Shown here: positions 11,699 to 25,200 of the stretch, piece after piece
Layout: the number at the start of each line of letters is the position of its first letter
How positions within the stretch are numbered: position 1 is the first letter of the stretch
Source of the DNA: Dimorphilus gyrociliatus
Taxonomy: Eukaryota; Annelida; Polychaeta; Dinophilidae
Length of the DNA stretch: 64,000 bases
Direction: 5' to 3'
Assembly: GCA_904063045.1 (NCBI GenBank)
Contig: CAJFCJ010000005.1
Location: 2,970,165 to 3,034,164 of the forward strand
Translations under genes and position numbers: made by a program
Notes under the pieces: model-generated
Seen by the model: only the letters and a program-made list of their open reading frames with translations
What the model was told of the DNA's origin: nothing
The model's database searches: none

Positions 11699-11889
11699 CA
11701 GTTCTCCGAAGAGGCAATTATTTGATATTAATTGTTAAATTTTATTAGGAATGCCTTTACTACAAATAAATTTTTACTTAAAATTCAAAAAAAAATACAG
11801 AAAATGTAGATAAACATAATTGGGCATTTATGTTAATAAAATTCAGATACACGTTTAACCGATTCCATCTACAACTGATAGACTTACAT

Positions 11890-14068
11890 CTAATCATCTG
11901 AAATAGTTTGCTTCGCAATAGCTAACTGGAATACAGGTACTAGGAGTTTCAGAGCGTCGCTAGCATATCGGCCACTATTGGAAGCCTAAAACAAAAGGAG
12001 AAGGGTTATATATTAATTTTAGTTTTCTTTATTTTTACCTCGAAATAGACGCTTGTTATGAACGTATTTAGGGAATCATTCTCGTCCTGATTTATGGATA
12101 ATAATTTATATTTTGAATATATATCGAAATTTATTAAATCAATGACTGACCTTGCAGGAGTTCAAATTTTTTGCGTACTGGTTAGATAGAATACCAAATT
12201 CGGTATTCATCAATTTTGAGATTCTATAATCATTAGCAACCCTTTAATATAATATTTAGTAATTTATTTAAATTAACTTACAAGGAAACGCTCTCTGCAC
12301 CGTCATTATAGGCTGAGAATTCTTCGACTTTGTTCGATGCGAGTACTTTTTGTGCCACTCGATGATAGAGAATGATTACGCGGGCTGTTAAATGGGCCAG
12401 ATTGCTGAGAGCTTGCTTATACATATCCTAGGAAAATATATATAATAATTATATATAATTGCGCAAAATGGTCCTGTAATCAGAAATGATTAGAGACGAA
12501 CCTTACTGTCGACACTTTCACCTTTAGACAATGAGATTTCGTCTTGTGAAATTCTACTTCGGAGGCTAACTTGTAACTTAAATGAAAATTTTTTTAAATT
12601 ATGCTGAAATGTCATCTCGGAGTGCTTACATCAGACAACTTGGACAATTCCTCATCAACGCTCAAATTCAAAGATTGTAGTAATGTAGCGTTCTGCCTTA
12701 ATAGTGTCACAAAATCGTGTTCTTCATCAGCCTTCTCTTCATTCTCTTCTTCATCGCCTGATAATTCGAATTTTGATGTTATAGATTCGAATTGATCGCG
12801 AAATTTCGAATTGGATAGAACTTGCAATTTCTCTAGTTGACATTCACTTTGATGGGAGAGCATTTCTAAAGCCTCCAAATTTACCAGGCCTATATATATA
12901 AATGTTACATTTATATATCAATTTTCCCATTAAACGCTGTACTAACCATTAAATTCATCAAAAAGGAAACTATAATTCATCTCTTGGTCTTCTCGAAACT
13001 TTTCCTCATGAGAGATATTATCGTCGGCAGTTTGCTTGGCTTCACGTAGAACCTTATGTACATATTTAATGGAGTGTTTCGTTGAAGGTGAATGTAATTA
13101 GGTTAAAAACCTGGGATAAGCTTATCTTGTTTTTTTGTAAAGTCGATTTTAAACCATGTTCACCTTCGGCAATTGTTTCATATGTTTTCTTGCCAATTGT
13201 TTCGAGAACATTTAAACTACCACTCACCACTGTTTTGGACTGAAGAAAATATCTTTTACATATAAGTTTAATGACTTTTAACCGATTTCTTACTGTATTC
13301 TCTAAAACATTAGTAGCTTTACCAACAGCAGATGTTATACCAGACAGACCCCACGAACCCCAGCTACCCCAGGCATTATTATCTTTCTTATCAGCCTCTT
13401 TATCATCAACGTTTGCTACTTCTTGCTTATCTTCATCTGTCACAGATGTTATGTAAGACATTAAAGGAACTTTAAAAAAAGTGTACTTACTTTTATCTCC
13501 TGTTTCCAATCTCTGAGCCAATTCCTCTGCAGGTTCTGCACCAAGGGCTGTTTCAGCTGTTTGCATAACTGTATTGAATCCATCTCCTGTTGATAGATTA
13601 TGAATTATTAACTGAAAAGTTACTAGTTTGCATAATTAAATACAAACCAACAGCACCAGTAAATGTATTGACGGTTGTTGAGGCTGTGGTAAGTAATTTA
13701 CTTTTCCATGATAGCCAACCAGTCTCTTTTTCCTTTATAAAATAGAGCATATGTAAAATTTCTCAGATAAAATTTACTAAAAAAAGACTTACTTGTTCAT
13801 TTATCTTATCGAATAGTTTTTTAACATTTTCTTTGCTTTCAGGATTATCAATGTCTTTTCCTCTGTCGATAGCTGGTTGAGGCGTAAAATCATCCTCTGC
13901 TGTAGCTTTGGCTTCTGCATTAGGTTCTTTTGGAAGTTCTTTTTCTGGTTCGGATACAGGTTTTTCAACTGCTTTAGACTTGTCCGCTATATCCTGCTTT
14001 ATGGGTTTAGATGTCTTCGATGAATCTTCATCAGCACTTTCGAAAGCTTCTTCATCACTATCCGACAT
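11890..14068 (-). CDS. FAM114A: FAM114 (NOXP20)-family protein
   Basis: Multi-exon gene with introns of about 50 bp. The start chosen is MSDSDEEAFESADED, close to the MSD start of family members. First exon 13793-14068 (acidic, Pro/Glu/Lys-rich). Later exons encode EKETGWLSWKSKLL, WGSWGSWGLSGI, VVSGSLNVLETIGKKTYETI followed by AEGEHGLKSTL, then LEALEMLSHQSE with an acidic stretch, and the last exon (about 11890-11985) encodes LKLLVPVFQLAIAKQTISDD then TAG. The WGxWG repeats and the LExIGKKTxxxIAEGD-like block are the FAM114 hallmark. Mammalian FAM114 proteins have been linked to Golgi and Rab2 function. I did not fix every internal exon border. The frame stays open for 112 codons upstream of this start (separate entry). 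Confidence 0.88.
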
Positions 14069-14404
14069 TCTACCGATTATAAAAAAATATTTTGTTAATT
14101 TTATAAGCGTATCTTTGTGCAAATACAAACTTGGACACGTGGAATTCTGTTTTACGCGATTACAAAATTTGTGTACGAAATCTTTCAATAAATAGATTGT
14201 GTCATCTACGCATGCGCAATTTCTGCCTAAAATAAATGGTAACCGGTTTTCTAAACCGGTGCTTAAACGCGGTAAATCTAATTTGTTCTGTAAATGACCG
14301 GCCTTACCCAGTATACACAAATATTGATCTTGTAGACAAATCAATTGGACATCGTCTAAAAAAATTGCTCCATTCGTTTTCTTTTCCCGACCAAAAACCA
14401 ATAA
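14069..14404 (-). other. Unassigned open frame upstream of the FAM114 start
   Basis: In the FAM114 frame there is no stop for 112 codons before MSDSDEE, up to a possible acceptor (T-run then AAG, ending at 14405). In DNA this AT-rich, an open run of that length is unlikely by chance. The translation (for example TNGAIFLDDVQLICLQDQYL and LKDFVHKFCNRVKQ) matches nothing I recognise and is unlike FAM114 N-termini. It could be an N-terminal extension, a 3' exon of another gene, or an open 5' leader. A strong internal donor (GGTAAGG) near 14310 would favour a leader exon. An inverted repeat, ACCGGTTT...AAACCGGT, lies near 14240-14260. Confidence 0.3.
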
Positions 14405-15626
14405 CTTAAAAAAATATATGTTAAGGTTAGAACTTGTTAGAAAGTATTAATCTTGGGTCTGAATCAACAGATATCTAAAAATAGGTTTATTAACATTTCT
14501 ATATAACTGGGAGAAATTTTGTTTTACATAAAAAATACCCAAAAAAAACTAAATTATATCAAAAGTTATTAAATAGGTAATTGAAAATCAAAACAAGCGC
14601 CTCTTAACAAGATTCGTTTTAGCATATTTTTTTTATATAATATAAATAACTTTATATTTATAGTAAAAATCCAATTGATTTCTATCAATTTGAAATGTAA
14701 TATCAACTGGTAAATTAATTGTAACAATAATAATTACAATAGTAGGAAAAGCAAACAGCTATTCTTACAAACTAATCTATTTTTTTAGCTTTCATTTAAA
14801 AAACTATTTCGTGAACTGAAAATAAATGAAGAAGAAAAGAGTAATGAATACTTTTCTTTAATGTATTCTTAAGTCTTATTAAATTTAAAATGAAGAAAGA
14901 AAACCCTCTCTTTTAAATGAAAGCTATTAAATAATGGAATACATTTTTTTCTAGTCTTTTATAAAAGAGCTTGTTTTTTAGAAGAAAAAAAACTAAATAT
15001 AACAACAATAACAGAAATACATTAACCCCTCTCATTGAAAGTTTGTTATGGAATTTTAAAAGGTATATAAGCCTATTACTCATTTTTTTTACATAGTTTG
15101 TTATTCTATTGTTTTTTTTGGTGGAAATAATTAATAAATTTTAATTAGATACTCTATTTATATATTTTAATAAATGATAATTACTTTTTAGAGTAAAAAA
15201 TCTCTAAGCTAAGGATGAAAAAGTAATACTTTAATTAGTCTGACATCTAAACGTAATAGAAGAATGTAACACAAAAAAACAGTTTTGTCACTTTTTCCTT
15301 ATCTATCAATTTTATTGTCCTAATTGCGTAACAAGGTCACAAAAAAATCATTAAAAAACTCATTAAGAGATTTAATAGGGAAAACTAACGCCAAAGACAT
15401 CATAGGCAAATTGAATTAGTATATATTATTAGAAAGTAGTTTATTGTGTCTGTAGGCTAATAAAGATGAATAGACCAGCAATAATCTTTTCAAATATCAC
15501 ATTTCCTGATGAAAGTTAGAGCAAGTGAAGACAAATCAAAAAAACTCTCCATTACAAAATATCCTCTCATTGTCTATTTCTTATTCTGATATCAACTGTC
15601 CTCTTTCTACTGTACCCCCCGTCCCT

Positions 15627-15663
<37 letters not shown>

Positions 15664-17044
15664 ATCTCCTTCTTTGAATATTTCCTTATTCTTTTCTTTC
15701 TATTATTTAAAAATATAATGTTTAATAACGCATTAACATAGTTATGTAACAAAATATCATAAATATATTACACAATATTGTTTTTGTTTGTAATAATACA
15801 AGTAATCGAATTAATTATTAGACATTAGTTGAACGGTTTTTAATGTAAATTAGTTATTTTATATTGTTAAAAATAGATATAAATTATATTTTATCGTCTA
15901 TTAACGTGTTAACTAATGTTTATGTGTTTAACTTGCTGATTTAGATTTATTATTAATTGTACAAAATTCTTATAATGGGTAAATATAGCATAACATATTT
16001 ATAAATTATGCCCTTATCCAGGGGTTTCTTTTGTTGATGTAGAGAAGTAGAAATTATTTGATGGAATTACACTCGACTTAGTTAGCTTCCTTCTAAATTG
16101 TCTATAATGACTTTTACCGCAGAGTCCAGCTGAGTATTACATAATTAGTTAACGAAGTCTTGTAATTTTTTATGCGGATTGCATATGTAAAGGAAAAGGA
16201 GAATCGTTTTTCTTCGCCTCCTTTGAAATTATTTAGCACACTTTGAATGAGTATAGAAATACTGTACACATTTTACATTTGCTTTTATAATTGTGTTAAT
16301 TATATCATAGTTCATTATAAATATCAATAATTCTTTCACTTTTTAAAAGAGCATATACGTATTTTCCCATATTTTAGCTAAATAATGATTGTCTAAAATG
16401 TATTATTCAAATTATCCTAACTTTGTATTAGGCAGTTAGCTAATTAATTGTACATTAAATTTGCTAGTGCACGTAATGTTCTCATTTGTAATTAAAGACA
16501 GATTTTACTGAAATTGAAATTTATTTAAAATGGATGAAGCTTGTATGATTAGCCTAAAAGCTAACGTTATACGTTTCGCTTTTGTTCGATGCCCGTAGCA
16601 TAGGCATAATTTGTCGTCTGCTAAGTCTAAGTCAATGTTATGAAAAATATCTCGGTCGAAGTAGTTCTCTTTTTCCGGTTTTGATCGGGGTTTGAATGGC
16701 ACCCTATATTAACAAATACTACATTGAAAAGAAGTGGAACAGGGAACCATACAGAACTATTTTACACTACGGTATTAAGGAGCGCGTAGACTCACACAAA
16801 GCTACGTTTGAGACTGGGCACGATTGTAAAACAGTTGTGCGGACAAAACGAAGTCGGCAGCAAAACTGGATCGATCGACGAATTTCGTCGTGCGATGATT
16901 CATTGCTAGTATTCGGGATTATATTCATCATCCTCAATCTCAAAGAAGACAGCAACAAGCTAATCAAAGTGTAGCACTATGAATTCTTTGTAGCAAAAAT
17001 ATCGCCCCTACTGTTTGAGAACTTTCCATAAGCCAAAACAGAGG
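14405..17044. other. Intergenic region before POSH
   Basis: No gene is supported. The first 2 kb is plain AT-rich DNA with a (TC)n tract at 15632-15660. From about 16540 the base composition becomes less AT-rich up to the POSH start, which suggests promoter and 5' leader. Short open frames here (16505-16702 on the - strand, 16696-16974 on the +) overlap each other antisense and show no family motif. Confidence 0.5.
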
Positions 17045-20000
17045 ATGGACGAGACAGCTCTTAACGAATTATTAGAATGTTCTGTTTGTCTAGATAGACT
17101 GAATGCTTCAAGTAAGGTTCTTCCATGTCAGCATACGTTTTGCAAACGATGTCTGGAAGAAATAGTAACGGCGAAAAAGGTGCTAAAATGCCCAGAATGC
17201 AGAACGCAAGTGGACGTGCCTATTGACGCTCTACCAACAAATATTCTTTTAGTCCGACTGTTAGAAGGTATCAAAACGTCAAAATATACACCACAAACAA
17301 CGCAACCTCAAAAGAATGGTATAAAAAACAAGAATTCCATCACCACCAAAAACGCTGCAGTAAGTAATCATATAAGCATTTTGCAGTAACATTGTAGTGG
17401 GATAGTTGATCGTACTTAACAAAAGCTTATACAGTACCCCACACCTGGTATTGCTTGGGGTTTAAATTTAAACTTTCCTTACTTAGCCTATAGGATTGTT
17501 TTTTTTTTTTGAGACTATTCACAAGTGAACCAACCTGGCCTTTAAAATTTTAGAACGGTAAAGAACGTGTTTTCTTTTACTATCAGAACAATACTCGATT
17601 TTTTATGTTCGCTAAGATTTTTATCACCATCACCTTGAAAAGGTTCGATATGAAATTTTACGGCTAACGGCTCTAAATTCTGAAATATTGATCCGTTTAA
17701 GCTCGTTCTGTAGACAAAGGATTGCCGTCTAGTAGAGGGAAAATTTTCTTTTAAAACCTTCTGTGTACGAGATCAATTGTTTGTTTGTTCAGAAAAAATA
17801 TGCTGCTTTCGGTGTTAATTGACTACTAGAAACTGTTTGATGTTGAAGAGTAAAAGGTAGCAGGGAGTAGAAGGTCACGGAAAAAATTAGTCAACTTGAA
17901 ATTTTTTTTGCAAAAGTTGAGTTCTTCTTTTGAACGGAAAAGCAGCCACAAAGCCTATAATTAATTCAGTTTAGTATTGGTTAAGTGGCCGCTATGTGAC
18001 AAGAATGAAATTGACAGAGGACATTCCTGTTTGTAATTTTATATTGCCCTTGCGTGGCATGTCTTCCATATGTCGTAGTAGAAAAAGGGATGTGGGGGGG
18101 AAAGGGTGAGAAACTGTAGCAAATGCTAGTTTGGCACGATATATTCTATGAGATTCTTAATCTTTAAATAAAAAGACAATTATTCGTTCATTGTCCAATG
18201 CTAATTTAAGTATTAGCAAACCGTTTAACTGTTACCAACAATGACGTAATTAAACTAAAGGAACCTTAATGGCCTTAAGTATAAAATTTGTATTTAACTA
18301 GGTGCACGAGAGATAGAGGTCAACAACAAGTCGGGTTAATATTATAATTTTATTAGCTAAACTATTGCACCTCTACAAAAGGAAACACCTGTTCATACGT
18401 GTGCTAGTTCAGCTAGCTATTATTTGTACAAAAGTTTTTCTTTATAAGATTGCGATAGAGACCAGTTGGATTAGGCGACAGCTAATTCCACTTAGCATTC
18501 CTCTTGCTTAATTGAGCGTTTGACAGAGATTGGAATTGGAGGAAAATAATTGCGTTGTGATCAGTAAAATAGTCTATTATCCGTGATGCACATTATCCTC
18601 AGGGAATCGCCAAATTTCCTATTTCCTGCGAGGTGGTCGCGTTTTTTATTCCGTACCCATCAAAGAATATAAAAGGCTTAGAGGATAGAAATCAAATAAA
18701 CCGTAAACAAGTTTATCGGCGCTAAGGGACCCAGGAGGATTGAAATTTCTTCTTTTTTCTGGATTTACATAGCTATCATTGCTAGCCAGATAGCCTTAAA
18801 AAAAATTCATTCACTGTACCTGTTCGTAATATTTACAGAATTACAATGTAAATACAATAGTTGTTTATAAAAAAAGCTAATTTTTTTATTTTTTAACCTA
18901 TAGGCTGCCGTCACTTCGTCTATATCAACCGGAACACCATGCGCTAGGGCATTGTACAACTATGAGGCCAAAGAAAACGGGTAAGCTGCTGATAATAAAA
19001 ACTATATAGTAGCTTTTGACACTAACAAGCCGTTGTTAGGCATTGTAACAAAATTCTGATGACGCTTAGCTCAGAAGTGGTTTATGACGATGCACTAGAG
19101 TAGTATCGTTTAGACGTTTCCGGTTCATAGACTAGGAAATATTCGCGTGCGACGGGGAATACGTTAATTTTGTGGCCAAAGATGAGACCGATAAGATGGA
19201 TTATGCAATTTATTCCGCAGTATGCTTTCGCCTTCGGAATTTTCTTTATCTCGTTCTGGACGATTGAGTGAATTGCCGAAAGCAGTAAGCACTTGAAATA
19301 TTATCGAATGGTCCAAAGTAACTCTCTTTTTCTGGCGTTAAGTGTTGAGAGAGAGAGAAGGAAGAAAATGGGAAAGAGTAGGGATTTTGATAAGGGGAGT
19401 CAATTTATTAGAGAAGCTCTGACTTTGAGACAAAAAGAGAGTGATTCTTATTAATGGCTTTAGAAAGGAGGCGCAAAGCGTGAAAAGAAATGTCGAATCA
19501 CATCTACTTAGTATTCAATCTTCGTGTTCGACCGAGCTGCAAACTATTCGCGGCAAATGATGTATTTTTTTTTCTTTCGTTATCCACTAGCTGTTTACGC
19601 GATGCTATCGCGGTTTTTGGCTAGCTTCCATCAAACATTCGCTTTTCTAGTCGGTGTTGAAAGGCATGTAAATATTTTCCCTTTCATTCATTCTTCCTTT
19701 CTAATAATTGCAGAGATTTGTCTTTCAAGAAAGGCGACCATATTATTCTCAAGAGGCAGATTGATGAGAATTGGTATCATGGTGAATTAAACGGTAAAAC
19801 CGGTTTCTTTCCCGCCACTTACGTTCAGGTGCCTATCGATAATCAATTCTTTCCCTTCTCTTATTATACACTTGCCTTTCTTATATAATCGACAGGTTAT
19901 ACAGCAGCTCGCCCCTCAGGAACCGCCTCGGGCAAAGGCTTTATATAAATTCGATACGCAGGACGAGAACGAAGATTGCATTACTTTCGAAAAGGTAAGT

Positions 20001-21814
20001 TCATCGCCATAAAAAAGTATTTGAATGAATATTAAAATAGCGCGGTATTTTCTCATCGAAGATTTCAACAATAGAGTTGATTAGCACAGGCGTAATTAGC
20101 CATTGTATTTATTCAGCGATATTTGCATAGCACTGGCTTTACCACATATAAAACTCTTTTTATAATACTTCCATACTGCTAAAATAACCCCATTTGAAAT
20201 AGCTGTATAATAGCATAGATTGAGTATGATGATGTTTGCAGTGTGCACAAAAAAAGTAGGTCAGTCTGTTGATGACACAAAGGTTGAACTTAATTCGGTA
20301 ATGCCTGCAGTTTGATTTGTGGTTAGGCGCTAAATTACCGTCAATATCTATATTTAGATAATTATATGTACGATAAATATACTGTATCTATCTTTCTTTT
20401 TTTTAAGAATTTATTGAATTTTCTTGTATTTTTCGTTTTATATTTTATTTGATAAAATTACCTTTTCACTAGGACGAAATTATTCAAGTAATTAGGAGGG
20501 TAGATGCAAATTGGGCCGAGGGAAAATTAGGCGATCGTATCGGCATATTTCCTCTGTGCTTTGTTCAGCTGAATGAAGCTGCAAGATGGCTTATAGAATA
20601 TCACGAAGTTGTCCAGAATTTGCACGCCTCTCCACCTTCCAATCATAATCAAAACGCTACTGCTTTAAGCGAGTCAATCCAATCCAATATTAGCCAGCCG
20701 AATGTTCTTTCCTGCAATCAGTCATCGTTGGTGAATTCTACGCGTTCAAACAAACGTCATTCTTGTACGACATTTCCTGCCTCATCATCCTCTCAAAGAC
20801 ATTCGGTTAATTATAGTTCAACTTGCGCTTCGCCAAAATCTTCATCGTCAGCCGTCTACGTTGCCCTATACTCATATAAACCGGCCAATGCGGACGAATT
20901 AGAATTACGTAAAGGCGAATTTTATGGCGTAATTGAACTTTGTCAGGACGGATGGTGTAGAGGTTATTGCATTCGTACGAATAAGTATGGAGTTTTTCCG
21001 GGTAACTACATTCTTCAGACCGCCCGTCAAGCCCGGCCGGCCAAGAGGTCGCAATCCAGTCCAGCTAAACATAGAAATTTCCCAAAAACGAACGCAGTAA
21101 ACGTATTGACAGAAAGTGGTGCAACTAACAGTCCCAGGACGGTCACTCATACCAGAACAATTACGAATGTTACTCAAGCGCAAAATAGGGCACTACTGAC
21201 AAATACGACTACGGCTTCCAATTGTACGTCGAGATCTTCACCTGTTTTAAGAAGATCGATGGCAGGTCAGGTTGTTTCTATAGTCTCACCTTCCCAATCG
21301 GCTACTCCAGCTGCTAAAAGTTCCTCTTCAAAGGATAAAACTGATCGATTGAATGGTTTAGTGAAGAGATTGACGAAAAAGAAAACGAAAGATGTCCGTC
21401 CGGAAAATGATAGACGGGCTTCTACTAGGTTTGATATTAACATAACAGATAAAATTCCCAGTAGTTCTATTTATTTCCTCCTTTTGGCAGCTGTTTAGAA
21501 GAGCCGCTAATTCCTATTCCTGTACCGTCCACTAGTAAAAGTGAGGATCAACCGACTCAACCAGCAAAACCAAAGGCTTTAAGAGAACGGTTAGCCTATT
21601 TCCCAATTAATCTAAAACAATACATTAATTCATTAATTTTCATAGCTATCGTTGTATTGCACCTTATCCGGCTCAAAGTGGTTACGAAGTAGAATTAAAG
21701 GTCGGTGATATAATCTACGTTCATCGTAAACAAAAAGATGGCTGGTTTAAGGGAACTTTACAAAGAACCGGAAAGTCAGGCCTGTTCCCGTCCAATTTTG
21801 TCGAAAAGTTCTAG
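17045..21814 (+). CDS. SH3RF1: POSH-type E3 ubiquitin ligase, RING plus four SH3
   Basis: Seven exons: 17045-17359, 18904-about 18980, 19714-19828, 19896-19994, 20473-21460, 21499-21589 and 21646-21814. Exon 1 carries a C3HC4 RING finger ([20 protein letters not shown] then CKRCLEEIV then CPECR). SH3-1 ([13 protein letters not shown]...) spans exons 2-3, SH3-2 ([15 protein letters not shown]...) exons 4-5, SH3-3 ([16 protein letters not shown]...) lies late in exon 5, and SH3-4 ([19 protein letters not shown]) in exon 7, ending FPSNFVEKF. This is the full POSH architecture: a scaffold for Rac-MLK-JNK signalling with RING ubiquitin-ligase activity. Ser/Thr/Asn-rich linkers separate SH3-2 to SH3-4. 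Intron 5 is only 38 nt, whereas introns 1 (about 1.5 kb) and 2 (about 0.7 kb) are long for this window. The animal may have only one SH3RF gene; the symbol marks the family. Confidence 0.95.
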
Positions 21815-22200
21815 AAATAAATGATAAAGAGTTTTTATTTTTTTATTTTCCTTTTTTCCATAGATTATACCACTGGTGCTCATTTTTATGTCAGAGCTCT
21901 TTTATATATGTGTATATAAAAGTAATAGCAGTTTGTTTTTTCACCACTCAACTGTTTGTGTCCTCATTTTTACTTGTCTGTCTATCTTCTCTCGTCAAAT
22001 AATTATAATTAGCATTAGATTCAAACATTTGTGCTGTTTTTGTATAATAAATAAGAACAGACTTGGCTGGAACAAGATTAGTTAAACAAGAGAGAAGCTA
22101 TTATTTATACTTTATTGTGTGTGTGTCTGCGTAAAATGCGTTTAATTGATATTCACAACAAGGATATATAGTTAAGTCGTTCGTATGAATACAAGATCTT

Positions 22201-25200
22201 TTACATTATCTCTGCTCTTTTCTTATTCAACACGTTCTTGATATAGTATTCGCCTGCTTTGTAGGAAGAACGAACCAGCGGTCCTGATGCTATATAAGCG
22301 AAACCCATCTCAAGTCCGACCTTTTCCCAATAGTTAAACTTTTCTGGTCTAACATATTCTTGAACTTGTAGATGACGCTTTGTAGGTTGCATATATTGAC
22401 CGAACGTGACGACATCGACGTCAATCTCTCGGAGATCTAAGAAAAGGGCGGCAATTTTTTAACAATTTATTACTCAGTGGGTCATTTTCATACCATTCAT
22501 CACGTCCAAAATCTGTTGATCCGTTTCACCAAGGCCAAGCATAAGGGACGTTTTCGTTAATATACCTTTTTGAGCTTTCTTAGCGTGCTCTAAGACCCTC
22601 ATTGATTGGTCATAATTTGCTCTAGGGTCTCTAACGTACTTTTGCAGATGTTTTACAGTCTCTAAATTATGAGCGTAAACGTCCAAGCCTGCTGAAGCAA
22701 CTAGCCCTACCAATTCCAGATTTCCACCAAAATCCGGCGTTAAGCACTCAACAAGTATATTCGGTTTACTGAGTAAGCACAATAATTGGATTATAATGTA
22801 AACACAGTTAGAGATTTCCTACTTTTTCTTAATCTCCGTAATCGTTCGAGCGAAATGTGCCGCACCACCATCGGGTAAGTCTTTATATATGAAAAAAAGA
22901 GTCTGAATGATTGAGTAAAAAGGAGGAAAGGAGAAAAAAAGTATTTTTTCACAATACCGTCTCTATCAACCGAAGTAATTACAATATAATCCAATTCCCA
23001 TTCAGCTATCGTTGCTGCAGTATTAGCTGGTTCGTTAGGATCTAAAGGCGGCGGTCGCCTGGAAGTTTTAACGGAACAAAAGCGGCAGGCTCTAGTGCAG
23101 CTTTCGCCCATAATCTGTTATAGGATATCTATTTTATTAATTCTATTTATTTGTAATGAAAACATTCATTCAAGTCTTTTTAATAGGTGGGAAACAGTGT
23201 TATTTAAGGTTTTTATTCGTTCTTCGAGATATTTAATCTTATTGATTTCTTCCGACTTTGCTATTGCCTTTATTGCTGCATGCTGTTCCAAGTTGCACGA
23301 CGATTTGATCGGTGACAGATAGATGTCATTTTCGTGCGATTTATTAGACTCATTGATTCCGCATAACTTTTTAAAGATTTTCATTACAAACGTTGTTGTG
23401 AAACAAATTAAATTTAGAGGTGGAGGGAGATAGGATTTCATACTATATTCCCGAACTAAACCCATCATTTGGGACATCCAAATTCTCTTCGAATCTTGTT
23501 GGACTTTTTCGAATGTATGGGAGAATATTGCTATGAGTAAATTTATCAATAATATGTTAACTATTATCATATAGCAAACAACCCAGGCAATAATCACATA
23601 ACTAACGTTTGAATCATAATATTTATTCATCCTCTCAATATCATTACTTAAATTTTCGACATGTAAATCACCAAATATTCTCCATAAACCTTCCTTAAAT
23701 GGTACGCTTATTGAGCTAGTAGAATTACTGTCCAACTTGGGAACGTTTCTCATCAAAGCGGCATAAGAAATGCCAAAGCTAACGACGAATATCATAAAAA
23801 TTACCAGAAAGTGCATAAGATCTCGAATAAGAACTGCAACGGCTAAAATTCTAGGACCTAAATTATGTTTAACATGCGCAAATCTAAGAAGGCGTACATA
23901 AAATAGTATAAGTGTTAAGCCGCTACAAAATCTCAACCAAAATTCCGTTGCTAAACCAACTTTTAACGTATAGGTTAACCAGAATAAGAGAAGCATGGAA
24001 AAATCTAGAATGTTCCAGGTATCTTTAAAATATTCTTTTAATTTATAAGCATGCGTTTTAACTACTAAAAGATGTATGATTCTGTTTGGCCACATTTTTG
24101 TTACATCATGTAATTCTATCTCGCTAGTAAAACCATGACAATAGGCTGTTATAATTTGTTTTAATTCTTCTGCACTTAACCCAAATACCCAAGTAATTGT
24201 TATCCATTCAATTGATGATACAGTGTCATCCAAATCAAACATGACAATATACGTATAAAAGATCAATAGGATAAGAAAAGATACGAAATCAGAGGCTAAC
24301 TTAAAGATTGGTGATGTATAAAAGGCTAAAAGCTTCTTTCTAATATTATTTTCCAAAGGATACGCATTAATCCGATTCGAGCAGGATTCACTTTTTTGTT
24401 TAATATCCGAAACATCCAAAAAATGTATAAAGAACGGTGCAAATATACAAAAAGGGAAAAAGAATAAAATCCTATTAGTCTCTTGGTTAACTCCACCCAT
24501 CCACTTACTCTGAATAAACGTCTGAACGGCTGAGTGTTCAATAAAAGATCTTAAGTCTGCGCATTCGGCAAGGCTTAAGGCACTTGTAGTCTTACTGAGG
24601 TCAAATGGAACGAAAGAAACTAAATGTTCGTATGCTTTAGTTCTACTATTCGAATATATTTCTGAAAGGGTATCGACGGCTAATTGTTCAAAAGTATTAG
24701 AGCTATGTAATAATTCCTTTGCTAAAATAGTTTCCGATAATCGTTGGCATCTTTTAGATAGCTCTTTAAATAAGATCGATGAGAGAAGAGAAGCGACGAC
24801 TGTATTAGAAGTTTTTGTAATCAAATACTTAATTAATTTCGTGTTGTGGGTGAGGATAGCGTAAATCAATAAATCCCAAACGGCCTTTTCTTCTGATTCT
24901 TTATAGTCTTCATAGGTAGCTGTATGAACAGCCTTCAAATATTTCTCACAAGTCACGGCTGGCTTGTAAATAAATTTATAAGAACTACCTAATAAACTAT
25001 GTATGATAAAACTGATCAAATAAGCCACGTTACGCTTATCACTCTTTAATAAATAGCTTGACCCTTTGTAATATTGATATAAAATTATTCCAATACCATC
25101 TAATTTCGTAAGATTGACGTATAATTCTCTATAATAAGTAGGCTCTCTCTTATTATAGCTACAATATGAAATTCTCTTGCAGAAAGTCTCATTAATGAAG

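Noticed and set aside
16505-16974. Short open frames on both strands before POSH
   Set aside because: They overlap antisense, lack any recognised motif and are best read as promoter and leader DNA.
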